Below the pieces are notes generated by a model, which was not told the DNA's origin, ran no database searches, and saw only the letters and a list, made by a program, of their open reading frames with translations. 64,000 nt of DNA from Membranipora membranacea (Eukaryota; Bryozoa; Gymnolaemata; Cheilostomatida; Membraniporidae): positions 5,642,001 to 5,706,000 of the forward strand of contig OU612071.1 of the NCBI GenBank assembly GCA_914767715.1. The letters run 5' to 3'. A program made the position numbers and the translations under genes. The stretch's first letter is position 1. Every line of letters begins with the position of its first letter. Below, piece by piece: positions 47,741 through 60,086 of the stretch.

Positions 47741-48441
47741 ACAGAGTAAGGATAAGCAGAGGGGACACTTCAATGATCGTTATAGTGCCTGCGGTTTATA
47801 TCCACTGGGGGAAATTCATCAATCTGGCCACCTGCCAATTTCAGAATATATATAAGTTACAGCGGAGTTTTGTCATGCAGACATAGCCACGTTTGATAGG
47901 TCATAATTCATTCTGTATTTATCCTAAAGACTGATTTCTAACTTTTCTGAAATGTCCAATCTTCGAGCTATACACCATATTATTGTCATTTTTTGCTAGG
48001 ATACATAGGCTATGAGTAATCCAGGTTTTTAAAATGAGTTTTATCATATAGATTTACATAGGGCTTAGGTCAATGCACGGACATTTCCTAATTTTGATGA
48101 CCAGCTGTCTATCAATTGTCACAGTAAATCTATATGACAAAACTCATTTTAAAAACCTGGATTACTCTTAGCCTATGAATCCTAGCAAAGGATGACAATA
48201 ATATGGTGTATAGCTTGAAGCTTGGACATTCCAGCAAAGTTGGAAATCAGTCTTTAGGATAAATACAGAATGAATTATGGCCCATCAAAGGTAGGGATGT
48301 CTGCAAGAAAAATGCCATTATAACATATAGAGATAATGAGTTTTTGGCATCCAGCTGTGCACAATTTTCCCCCAGTGAATCAAAAACCGCAGGCACTATA
48401 ACGATCATTGAAGTGTCCCCTCTGCTTATCCTTACTCTGTG
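47741..48441. mobile_element. Foldback element, 701 bp
   Basis: Left arm 47741-48056 and right arm 48125-48441 are inverted repeats of about 316 bp with high identity, separated by a 68 bp loop. The outer ends read CACAGAGTAAGGATAAGC and its complement. No target duplication is evident and no coding capacity is present. The right arm carries an extra diverged stretch near 48310-48350. Confidence 0.85.
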
Positions 48442-48484
48442 CTGTCATGTTCAAATACCTAAGAATAATTGCTTTTCAGACCTT

Positions 48485-48975
48485 TAAGATAACAGTGTGG
48501 GGGACCAATTTTGTCGCTGTATAATTTCTTGTAAAAACACATAATTTGTTTTAGCTATGTTCATTGGTGAGGGATTTTTGTTAAAATTATGGCTGTACTT
48601 TTTGTAAACAAAGGATGCACACAAGGCACCGGCTTATGATCTGAAATGTCAAAATCTAGAGGGCACGACTTTATGTGCCGATTTGAATTTTTAACAATAA
48701 TGTGATCTTAAATACTTATTTTGGTTTTGCCAATTCTTGTTGGGGATTGAATAAGATTATAAAAACATTGGCTTTGAATCATCTCGCTATAGTTTTCTGA
48801 AGCTTAGACCAAATAATTTTCTGGATTTAAATCAATATTGATGTCGCCAACAACATATGAGTTCAAGGGGAGAGTGGGCAAAACCAGAACTAAATCCCCA
48901 AGAAAAGCCGCCGAAGAGCCCGAGGGCGCCTGGTAGACAGCGAGCCCGAAGGCGCCCGGTAGACAGCGAGCCCGT
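48485..48975 (-). pseudogene. LINE endonuclease fragment, third copy
   Basis: Same block as 18951-19430. On the minus strand the metal-site codon is GAC (G-D-I-N-I-D-L), where the left and right copies have AAC, but this copy has an in-frame stop shortly after (L-V-stop). Three units of the 26 bp GC-rich tandem follow. At about 48975 it joins repeat X directly. Confidence 0.65.
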
Positions 48976-50170
48976 GGGCTTAACCTTTCTGTTTGATCAG
49001 ACTATGATCTATGCTGTTCAAGTCTCACCTCCTAGTTTGGCATATTTCAGCATTACAGTGACTTTTGTTTGTCTTGTATTTACCAGGTTAAAGAAGAGTA
49101 CAAGTGAGATTCCTCTCGCATGTGAACGTGGTAAGTTTTACATTAATATATCTGCAATATATCGTAATAAAAATCTTTAGGCTTATTTTAAACAGTTTCT
49201 TGAGCTCAAATTTAAGCTTATCCTATAAGTTATAATCAATAATCAATAATTCGAGATAAACCCATTTCCGCTCCATTCTATCCTGCATATTTTTGAGAGC
49301 ACCAAAATGGAGAGAGTTCAACTCCAAAATTAAACTGTCTACTCAAAAAAACAGCAGTTTTCGTACGGCTAATCACATTCACAAATATGGACAAAGATAT
49401 CTACACTAAAATGACACGCCGACATCAAATCAAGTTTTGTTCTGCTCATCACATCCACAAATATTTTATATGATATGTTAATATTTGGATATGTCATTGA
49501 CATAACCTCAAACTTGATTTGCCCAATTTTTTTTTTTATCACTTTTTTGTCCAATTTATTATCAATTTATTGCCCAATGATGATGCTCGATCCTCTTACA
49601 AGAGATATAATTGACTAAGTGGATTATAAAACTCAACAGAGTAATTATAAAATAGTAGTTATTAAATGATGCCCTCTAGTGTCTTATTACAGCGTTTATC
49701 AGCAATCAATATTTTGTTTATCAGAGGCTCCAATTAAGAGTTATAAGTCAAGAGGAATGTCAATAATTCTCTCGGAGATTTATCTTCAATAAAAATGCAA
49801 TAAAACACCTGAAATATGTGACCAAGTAGGAGATCAGCAGGATATCATAGTGGGAGGGTGGGATATCAGTTTGATAGATTTGTTTCTCATTATTTGGCAG
49901 CAAACCACCTAGAGGGTGCCAAGTGACAAATTCAGTACTTGGGCAATACTTGCAGCTAGTCGGTTTTGTTTCATTCTAAATATTGATCGTATAACTCATT
50001 TTGACATGATTGTGACAAATAATTTATGCTTCTTATATTTCACCTGCTTGTATATCATTCGGCTTAATTTGAGCAGTCAATTATAAAAAAATGTCAGAAA
50101 AAACTAAGATACCAAAATCGTCGGTCCAATGATGAAAGTTGATCTATTCTTGCATGATTAGGTAACTCCG
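48976..50170 (+). repeat. Repeat family X, copy 4
   Basis: Collinear with 10490-11580. The exon-like module is at 49087-49130. X is truncated on the left by the LINE fragment block. Confidence 0.75.
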
Positions 50171-51470
50171 TGGACTTAATAATAGACCTAGGCAGGACAT
50201 TATATGGAGCATTGGCACCGTGGCACTGATGCATTTAATTGTGGGCAAGGTCGCGACTTTGGAAGGTGAAGAAGCAATGATGCTGTCATTGATTTACTGT
50301 CCGAAATCCAGGATTTTTGTCGTCAATCGATCTATTTTGAGGTTGAAAATTATATATGATTTAGCAGCTTGTCCTGAACAGTTTCATACTAAATTTTTGA
50401 AGAAGAATTAGCATCTAGTTGATAACAAGATGCTGCAGGTTGTAAAGCAGTTTTCAAATTCAAAATCCGCAGGGTATTGTTCCAAGCTACTTTTCAAAGG
50501 AAGCCACTTATTTATTAAGTTAATCAATATGTTTTCAATAATTATTAGATGTTTCACTGTGTGTAATAGTGTAATAGACTATAGAGGGATGCACTCCACA
50601 CTTATCACTGTGTATATTGTAATATGTACAAAATAACCTGCTTCCACAAAGTAATTGATTGAGGCGCACGACTTCTAAATGAATATAAAATCATTTTATA
50701 GAAGTGATGCATGTATTCAAATACATTTTAATTTTTGTGTGGTTTGTTTTATTTTTTTAATTTTAAAACCCTCTCTCCAGAGAAATTTACATTTAAAAAA
50801 AAACTTTTTACTGGTGCATAGCATTGCTAAACAAAAATACCCCTTGAATAAGGTAAAAGCAAAACATAAGATACATATATAAATATATAAAATCAATACT
50901 GATTGACTCTATGTAACTTGTGTTACACAGTATTGTCTGGCATCGTGTATTTGTTCTTGACTTCGGTGTGTAGAAATCAGATAGCTTCGCCGTTGATCGT
51001 TTAGGCCGCAAAACTGTTTTTACAATCAACCTGTTCCTCTGTAAGTGTTCTGTGTTGGTTTTTACTTTACTGTTGTACTTATGACACTGTTGTCCAGGAA
51101 CCACAATAATGTCGATTCGTTGGTCTTTTGTTAAACTGGCCATGTGGCCTGTGACTGCTGCATTAGCTGCCAATCTTTACATGATAACTTTCTGACTATG
51201 ATCCATTCCCGCGCTGAATCAAGAAATCATCGGAAACAAGGAAATTGCTTGTCCATAGGAGCAACGTTGTCAAGCTGGGTGGTGAAAAGCCATGAGCGTA
51301 GTATGTGATATTACTCTGATCGGCTTCTACTGGTGTTCAAATGGCTACAGCATATACTGATGGATAAAACAATAGTTAGATAAGTCGATTCTATATACAG
51401 CCCTTCAGTTGTTTGGGTGTAGAAGTTGAAAAACTGTATAACGATTTGAATTGCTATATTTACGGGTTCT
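50171..51470. repeat. Segmental duplication block S2, right arm
   Basis: Partner of 11581-12870. It includes the second copy of the STAKLSDFYTPKSRTNTR ORF (minus, 50808-51141). Confidence 0.75.
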
Positions 51471-53055
51471 GGAAAACGCGGAAAGGCGGAAAATCAGTTT
51501 CATCGCGGAAAACGCGGAAAATCGTTTTTTGGTAAAATCAAGTGATAAAAATAATTTCTTTTGGAAAATGCGGAAAATATATTTTTCCGCAAAAATTGAT
51601 CTCAAAGCATAGAAAATGAACTGTAACGCATAAAGATATCATCCCCATCTGCTAAAGGCCTGAATTTCAGGTTTTTTCATTTTTAGAAAACGCGGAAAAT
51701 CGTTTTCCTCGTTTTCGAAAATGCGGAAAATCGTTTGTCACCTTGAATTTGTTGATGATGATAAAAGAAACTACTGGAAAGACATTGAGACATCACCACT
51801 GTATCATATGAGTGTTTTTGGTAAAAATCAAGTGATAAAAATAATTTTTTTGGAAAATGCTGAAAATATATTTTTCCGCAAAAATTGATCTCAAAGCATA
51901 GAAAATGAACTGTAACGCATTAAGATATCATCCCCATCTTCTAAAGGCCTGAATTTCAGGTTTTTTCCTTTTTAGAAAACGCGGAAAATCGTTTTCCGCG
52001 TTTTCAAAAATGCGGAAAATCGTTTTTCACCTTGAATTTCATGATGATGCTAAAAAAAACTACTGGAGAGACCTTGAGACATCACTACTGTATCATATGA
52101 GTGTTTTTGGTAGAAATCAATTTTTTTTTTTTGGAAAAAGCGGAAAATATTTTTTTCCTCAAAAATTGATCTCCAAGCATAGAAAATGAACTGTAACCCA
52201 TTAAGATATCATCCCCATCTTTTAAAGGCCTAAATTTCAGGTTTTTTCTTTTTTGGAAAACGCGGAAAATCGTTTTTCAACTTGAATTTCATGATGATGC
52301 TAAAATACCTACTGGAAAGACATTGAGACATCACCACTGTATCATATGAGTGTTTTTGGTAAAAATCAAGTGATAAAAATAATTTTTTTGGAAAATGCGG
52401 AAAATATTTTTTTCCTCAAAAATTGATCTCAAAGCAAAGAAAATGAACTGTAACCCATTAAGATATCATTCATCCCCATCTTTTAAAGGCCTAAATTTCA
52501 GGTTTTTTTATTTTTGGAAAACGCGGAAAATCGTTTTCCGCGTTTTCGAAAATGCGGAAAATCGTTTTTCACCTTGAATTTCATGATGACGCTAAAAAAA
52601 ACTACTGGAAAGACATTGAGACATCACCACTGTATCATATGAGTGTTTTTGGTAAAAATCAAGTGAAAAACATTTTTTTTTTGGAAAATGCGGAAAATAT
52701 TTTTTTCCTCAAAAATTGATCTCAATGCATAGACAATGAACTGTAACCCATTGAGATATCATCCCCATCTTTTACAGCCTGAATTTCAGGTTTTTCTTTT
52801 TTGGAAAACGCGGAAAATCGTTTTCCGCGTTTTCGAAAATGCGGAAAATCATTTTTCACCTTGAATTTCATGATGATGCTAAAAAAAACTACTGGAAAGA
52901 TATTGAGACATCACCACTTTATCATATGAGTGTTTTTGGTAGAAATCAATTGAAAAAATTTTTTCTTTTGGAAAATGCGGAAAAATATTTTTTTCCTCAA
53001 AAATTGATCTCAATGCATAGATAATGAACTACAACCCCATCCCCAGCTTTTAACA
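51471..53055. repeat. Satellite with 13 bp-stem palindrome, right arm (uninterrupted)
   Basis: About five to six units, 'cctgaatttcagg'-type marks near 51658, 51948, 52230, 52489 and 52778, so spacing varies from about 259 to 290 bp. The variation follows presence or absence of the palindrome half 'ttttccgcgttttcg'. The perfect palindrome AAAACGCGGAAAA-TCG-TTTTCCGCGTTTT is at 51976-52004 and recurs in later units. It contains the empty target site of the LINE at about 52190-52200. Confidence 0.88.
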
Positions 53056-53954
53056 GCCTGATGTTTGTAAAATCAATCAGCAGATATTATCTTTTGTGGA
53101 CACTGGATCATAAAGTACACAATTTGCCTTCCAATGGCACTACTGTATAATTTTTATTTTCTTGAAATACAGGTAAGTTTCAAAATGTTGAACTGAAGTT
53201 TTAAATAATACTTACTTACAAAGGCAGAGACAGCATTTACCTCGCAATTGTGGTGGATCTGCTGGAGACTATTTTCTCTTGTTTACCCATCAATATAATC
53301 CAATAGAGCCAGAATGATAACCAATGCAAAGTGATCACTGATCCTGGCTGAATATACGATTCCAATCTTTGTCATACCAAGGAGTCATACTAACCAAGGA
53401 GTTAAAGACTTTAAGTTAACTCCTTGTACTAACTAAACTTACTTTGAGCTATAATTTGATGAGTTGAGATGCATAGATATATAAATCCAATAAATAAGTA
53501 GTATCTGTTCATGCTGGCGTGGAGGTCCAGCTACATGCCACACAGGTTTATTACTTTTGAAGGCTACAAAGAAGAGAAATTCATCATTAACTGTTTGATA
53601 GTTCCCACATGCAAGCACTTGCTTCAATGGCTTCCAAGCAACTTGTAAACATGAAACAAAAAAATTAATTTTGAAGTCTTAAATAAAATCATCTCTCACA
53701 CTTAGCCATGAAAATCAGTGGTTGAGTATTGATACTGCAAGAAAAACATCACACAAACGCTTAGCAGATGATTAGTGATTTATTAAAATAGTGATTCATT
53801 AAATACCTTCCTGAAATTCTAGCAATTAATTTGAATATATACATTTATTTGAGACTATTATTGAGACTAATACTTAGACAACACAAAGATTGTTTCAACA
53901 TTGGATGGATGTTGGTGAGTGTTGATTGCTGGCAATAAAAGCAAGACGACTTAA
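53056..53954. repeat. Segmental duplication block S2b, right arm
   Basis: Partner of 17621-18500, with the conserved candidate exon at 53439-53657 (minus strand). Confidence 0.75.
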
Positions 53955-54390
53955 TTTGTTTTAGCTATGTTCATTGGTGAGGGATTTTTGTTAAAATTAT
54001 GACTGTGCTTTTTGTAAACAAAGGATTCACACAAGGCACCGGCTTATGATCTGAAATGTCAAAATCTAGAGTGCAAGACTTTATGTGCCAATTTGTATTT
54101 TTAACAATAATGTGATCTAAAATACTTATTTTGGTTTCGCCAATTCTTGTTAGGGATTGAATAAGATTATAAAAACATTGGCGTTGAATCATCTCGCTAT
54201 AGTCTTCTGAAGCTGAGTCCAGATAATTTTCTGGATTTAAATCAATATTGATGTTGCCAACAACAAGTGAGTTCAAGGGGAGAGTGGGCAAAACCAGAGC
54301 TAAATCCCAAAGAAAAGCCGCCGAAGAGCCCGAGGGCGCCTGGTAGACAGCGAGCCCGAGGGCGCTCGCTAGACAGCGAGCACAGTGCAC
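53955..54390 (-). pseudogene. LINE endonuclease fragment, right copy (139-codon open frame)
   Basis: Longest surviving copy: one open frame from the GC-rich tandem through G-N-I-N-I-D-L, S-I-L-D-H-I and D-I-S-D-H-K-P. The Asp of the GDFN strand is Asn, as in the left copy. Nothing N-terminal to this strand and no reverse transcriptase is present, so it is a fragment. The resemblance is to APE-type endonucleases of CR1/L2-like LINEs. Confidence 0.7.
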
Positions 54391-56859
54391 ACATCCTGCC
54401 CAGACTCACCAATCCAGACAATTGGACATAAGACCATTTAGGACAAAATAGCATATCCCAAAATGCCATTGCCATAATGCCAAAATATGTAACCAAAAGA
54501 GTTCAAGTCACGCTGTATTTCTTTGTCTGTTTGTTGTATTACAGTTGCGAGTTGCTCTGTTAGAGCAATTGGTTAGAGTAAGAAATGGCTCAGCTGCTTA
54601 GAGCCGTCCCCTTCACCGTGCAGGTCATAAAGTTCCTTCGTTCAATTTCGATGATATCTGGGGTTTGATGGGGTTCACAAACTGAAAGGTAGTGACTTGT
54701 AACAAATATTTCCAAACTATTCTCTAGAATAATAAATGACAAATACCTATGAATTATTACTAACTTTTTTTCGAAAGCCAAGTCTTTACTCATGCATTTT
54801 GTAGAGGTTTGTGACAAACAGGATGTTCAAGGTTGAATCTCATGTTGTGAATTTAGTATATGATATGAGGATACAGATAAGTTTTTTAGATCTCTTCCGA
54901 CCATATACACATACAACATACTTTTTTTTTTATAGGCGAAGGTATAAAAGCCAATTTGCAGAGCTGTTTCATTTAAAATGTGGTGTTACTAGACACAATT
55001 TTTCTTTTTCTCGAATAGACATGCAAAGAAATTGATTCTTTTGCTTCCATTTAATGAGAATATGTAGAATTTTATATGTACAACCACCTGTAGCGGACTG
55101 GGTGATGTGCGCAGGACACAAAATCTGTTCATAATGAAAAATCTGACAATAATCATTCATATAGCGCAAGCATCTAAGCTGTAATACACAAGAAAGAACT
55201 TGTTTTACAGAAATTTTGCCACAAAATTTGGAATTATTGGCAAAAGTGAAATTATTTTGTTATGCATGGGACTGAAATCTAACAAAACTTGTGTAAATTA
55301 AACTTAGTAATAATTTTATAACAAAATGTGTGAATATTGTAGTGTAGAGCAAAATTCTCTTATACCGATGTGTATGCCACAATATAACCCATCAGTGTTG
55401 AAACACGCAGGTCGGCGTACAGGACACTAAATTATGCTCTGGTAACAATGGTCACGAAAAATCTAGCAGCTGTCTAGGTGCAAATTTTAACTTTAGTCAA
55501 GCCAAGGAGTTGTCTCTAACTCCTTCAAACCCCAAGACATAAAGTTGGTCAAGTTTAAAGAGTCAATTAATGTGCCATATCCCACAGAGGTGGCGGGGCA
55601 ATATTGGCTGCAATTTCTTTAACATACACTAGCCTTCAGTACACATTGGGCCCAACAAACCCAAGAGATCAACAAAAATCAAATGTTGAAACTTCGATAT
55701 CATACTTGAACAGTGAATGAGATGGCTCTAACCAGCTCAACCACCTGCCAATCTGACCGAGCAAATTGCGGCTGTAAAATAACTAACCGAGAAAATACAG
55801 CGTGGCTTGATCTCCTTTGGTTACAAATTTTGGCATTATGGCAATGGTATTTTGGGATATAGTGTGTTGTTCCGAATGGTATTATGTCAGATGCGGCATT
55901 ATATCCACTGGTATTTTGACACAACAGGCGTTTTGTACAACTGGCCTTTTGTACAACTGGTATTTTGGCATTGGTATAGTGTGCAGTGGTGTTATCGCCT
56001 ATGGCATTATAGCCATGTCATTATGGCCATGGCATTGTGTCACTGGCATTTTGTCCCAATGGCATTTTGACCCAGGCATTTTGTCACGGAATCGAAGGTC
56101 ACTGGCCTTACCTGGCCAATTGCGGGTATCCCATGTAGGGATCACTACTGTGAGAGGGCCATTGTTTTTTCCGAATTGGCATTTGTGGGTCCTACTCTAA
56201 ACAATATGTCGCCTTACTTCAAAAATATCAAGTAGACAAACAGAATGTCCTTTCTTGCAAAATTAAATCTCAACAAACAGAATTGATTACCCTTCACTTA
56301 TAGTGATCATCACCGCTCAAATTTAAAATGTCACCATCATGCAAAACACATGATAGTTCTAGTGGTGGGAAGGAGGCACTGCCTCCCATGAAAAAGCTGA
56401 ATAAAGTCGCCTAAAAACACATTAATTGAGAAAACCATATCAGAATCAGCTTAAAACCCTTCATTTATTACTATTTATATACCTTATAATATTTCTATAC
56501 AAACTCAAGCTTTGTACTCTCTCTCAGTGGAAACCCCGTCCAGAAATCCTGCCTCCCCTACCAGTTCGTCTGATATATGCCCCTGATGCACGTATCCTTA
56601 CTAATATTACACAGTTCAAGTCACAAAATTCCTACTCTTTGTTCTGAAGCAGCCAATAAATCTGTTCTGTGATTGAGGTTTAATTGGTATATTATCCAAT
56701 CGGAATCCAATTACATATCAAATTATTGTATGTACGCACAAAGAAAGGTACTAGAGTTCATTCCAATCAATTTTGTATGGATCTATCTGACTGGCTCAGA
56801 CCACTTCTTTTCAAATAAACTATCGAAATGGGTTTATTTTGTCGGTAAGTGGTCATTTC
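54391..56859. repeat. Segmental duplication arm, right copy
   Basis: Collinear with 19431-20035 and 40046-42281. It includes the TGGCATT minisatellite (55830-56090) and block S5. The ORFs follow minisatellite composition. Confidence 0.75.
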
Positions 56860-57842
56860 GGGGGGTGTGCATCGCCCATGTCACGCCCACTCCAGCCCTT
56901 GCATGGCCCGTACACGGCCTATACCACGCACAACACATCGCACCTGATCGCCCATACCTCGCCCAAGGTTTAACTGCTGTGCGGTGCATGTGCGATGTTC
57001 CATTCAAACATGGCCCACCCTCGCATTTTCCAGCCCACTCACTTGCTATGAATCGCCCTGGTCAGTCCTGACTTGTCCTCTTTCAAAATCATGAGAGTGC
57101 TGGCTCACTTTCACACAGGCGATGCCCATCAAGACTCAAGCTTTCCTCTTGTTGTTAACTTTTACATTGTAAGCGAGGATGTCTCTCAACAGTGTAATAT
57201 TGTCAGCAAAATATATTTGCAAAATTTTCAATTTCTTTATTATTTTTTACTTAAACTATTATCAAACTATATTTTCTTTTGTGCAATAGTTCTTTTCGAA
57301 TAGTTTTATGATATCAATCCAACAGAATAATTTTTGAATAATATTTTATTTCAGATATAACACATTACCTCCTCAAATAAATTGATTAGTATGACTGATG
57401 ACAAATGAGGCTGAAGGCAATTCAAAAGCACTGCTGTCAGTGATAGTGAACCCTGTAAATATTCTAAGGTGTATTTGCAATGGAAATTTATTGTTTTAAA
57501 GTTTGAAATTCTTTTTGCAAAATCATATTAGGACGATCAATGCATATGGGTGGGTTAATGTAAATTAGACCGGAAATGTGTGAAAAATGCAAGGGCCTTA
57601 TATATGGGGCCACAGAAATATTCTGACAATCAGTTTTCAACCCATAGTCACAAGAACAGCAGCACATCATCATTTTGAGTGGTCTGGTTAAAGAATTGGA
57701 AGAACCTGAAGCAGGCCTATTGAGGTGACAAGTTAACATAGTTAGCATGCAAAGCAATGGGGATATAAATAGAGGTGTTGGACGTTGGTGTTGCAAGGGC
57801 GGGAGTCAGCGTGACATGGGCGATGCACACCCCCCCCCCCCC
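56860..57842. mobile_element. G-run TIR element, right copy
   Basis: Starts with six G then 'tgtgcatcgcccatgtcacg' and ends with the exact inverse 'cgtgacatgggcgatgcaca' and 13 C. The terminal repeats match perfectly over 22 bp and loosely over about 40 bp. This is the most complete of the three copies. No transposase ORF. Confidence 0.75.
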
Positions 57843-58930
57843 GGTATGACCATCTGCCATTTTTCTAGCACTCTAGTGCTGCCTATAGTAACAACCAAAG
57901 AATGTAAAAAAAACATTCAAAAATGTACTGAACGGTACTTCACGTGGTACTTGGATATGCAATTATGCCTCCTTTAAAAAATCTGAATAATGTATGAGCC
58001 TTGCTAGTGCTTCGTACAATTCCTACCTAGAGTAATTTCATATGCCATTCCCATGTGACTAAGGTTGAAAGTTTACCAAACGAGCATATCTATATCCCAT
58101 AAAAAACGAGACAAATCATAGGTTTAAACGAGCATGGCGCAATAAACCGATGCAGATGGTTAAGTCTCAAAATGGCCCTCCGGAGAAAAGCAGCCAAAGG
58201 CAAAAATGTCCGTAAACAGATTTTTGAGTTTTCAAAATCTTAAGTCATCAATACTAAAGTGCTGGGGTACGAAATCGATTTTGAAAATATCCCTCAAAAA
58301 CCGGCGCTGTTTTATTTTTGAGTTTTCTAAAAAGCAATTTAAGTCACTATGTTCCGATGACTATGATCTTTTTTAGAGGTTTTACCACCTAGGCCTACAA
58401 ATCTACTATTGAATCAATATCTGAGGTGACTTGGTTAGTTATCTTACTAATTTTGACAAATTTCCCAACAAATCAACAACAAAAGAAAGTACTGACAATT
58501 TAAAACTGAACAAAAAATGCAGCTTTCGAATCTGCAGTGTTGACAAATTCGAAAGTTTGACTTATTTCTTATCTCTTATTCTTTCATATTTTGGTTTAAG
58601 GTCACCCATGATGATTGAAATGAAGGATTTAGCTGATATATGAGACTGAAAACTGAATATCTTCGTGACAGAAATGTCTCCACCAAAGCTCAAGTTCCTT
58701 GCTACACCTGTGGTCACTTTCAAAGGTAAAATTTACACAAACTACATTACATTAGCAGTTTATATTGGTGATAGTACCTTACAACAATCTCACCTGAAGG
58801 TGATTTACTAGAGTGATATTGATATGGGAAGGATTAAGGAGCTTGAATAGAAATGAAACAGCCATGTATGAAACTGACCATTGATGATGTTTAAATTGGT
58901 AACCACCTTTGCATTTCAATGTGATATCGC
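57843..58930. repeat. Segmental duplication block S4, right copy
   Basis: Partner of 43226-44360. The similarity ends at 'gatatcgctgt' (58932), beyond which the copies diverge. Confidence 0.75.
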
Positions 58931-59536
58931 TGTGCCTCATAAGTTTTCTGATTAAATTTACAACTAGGTTTGAAGATAAGGTCCCCTCAACCATTGCACA
59001 TGTAATACGGTGTCTATCTGCCAAAGAGAAGGGTTGTACTAATTAATCTGTAAATGTGTCATAAACGCCTCCCTCCCTAATCAAGCTTTTATTATACAAG
59101 CATCATAGATTTCATCAAGCCATTAATGTGTTACTGTTTTCATTACGTAGTAATACGCTAAAGCCCACCCACCTTTTTATTACGTGGAGGGTTACTCAGA
59201 GTCATGAGGATTTTCGCCCATGTTCATTGGCCATTTACTCTATTTTCTATGTAGCCTATATGTTACCATTCAGGGCATAAAAGCCCGTGCACAGCACTTT
59301 TTCATCAGTTCTTATTCTCAATACGAAAAAAGGTTGGAGTTGTGCCCTCCGCAAATTATTAAGGTCAGTACTAGGGTATTAAGTTTGTTATGCATATTAC
59401 TAACAAACCGTTCATATTGCTTGATTGACTCGTCGCTTGCCACACATACATTACATGCTTCATCATACACTGTATATACATATGCCTGTTCTGCTTTTGA
59501 TGTGCTTTGACGCTCGCGCCCCGCTCGGGGTGCGCG
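58931..59536. other. No gene seen
   Basis: Unique DNA with a GC-rich patch at 59505-59540 containing CCCCG/CGGGG complementarity, directly before the 16 bp satellite. Confidence 0.45.
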
Positions 59537-59930
59537 CAATGCAGTTCTAACAATGCACGGTTCTAACAATGCGCAGTTCTAACAATGCGCAGTTCTAACA
59601 ATGCACAGTTCTAACAATGCGCAGTTCTAACAATGCGCAGTTCTAACAATGCACAGTTCTAACAATGCGCAGTTCTAACAATGCGCAGTTCTAACAATGC
59701 ACAGTTCTAACAATGCGCAGTTCTAACAATGCGCAGTTCTAACAATGCGCAGTTCTAACAATGCGCAGTTCCAACAATGCGCAGTTCAAACAATGCACAG
59801 TTCTAACAATGCGCAGTTCTAACAATGCGCAGTTCTAACAATGCACAGTTCTAACAATGCGCAGTTCTAACAATGCGCAGTTCAAACAATGCGCAGTTCT
59901 AACAATGCGCAGTTCCAACAATGCGCAAGT
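59537..59930. repeat. 16 bp satellite with 48 bp higher-order period
   Basis: About 24-25 head-to-tail units of 'caatgcgcagttctaa'. A GCACAG variant replaces GCGCAG in every third unit over most of the array, so the true period is 48 bp. Two runs of five GCGCAG units break the pattern. Unit ends vary (ttct, ttcc, ttca). Confidence 0.92.
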
Positions 59931-60086
59931 ATTTTGGATTCTCACCTTATTCATGTCACTTTCACCTTTGACCACAAGTGGATCACCCTATTCTTTCAAA
60001 GAGTAGACAACTATCCTTAGTTGTCATACCTGTAGGTTTTGAGCAACTGATGGTGATGTGATATTATTTTCTTGATAACATAATGG

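Noticed and set aside
48857-49180. 107-codon ORF across a repeat junction
   Set aside because: It joins the GC-rich tandem beside the LINE fragment to repeat X. The chimera is created by the junction.
59537-59930. CRISPR-like array
   Set aside because: Units are directly adjacent with no spacers and the context is eukaryotic. It is a satellite.
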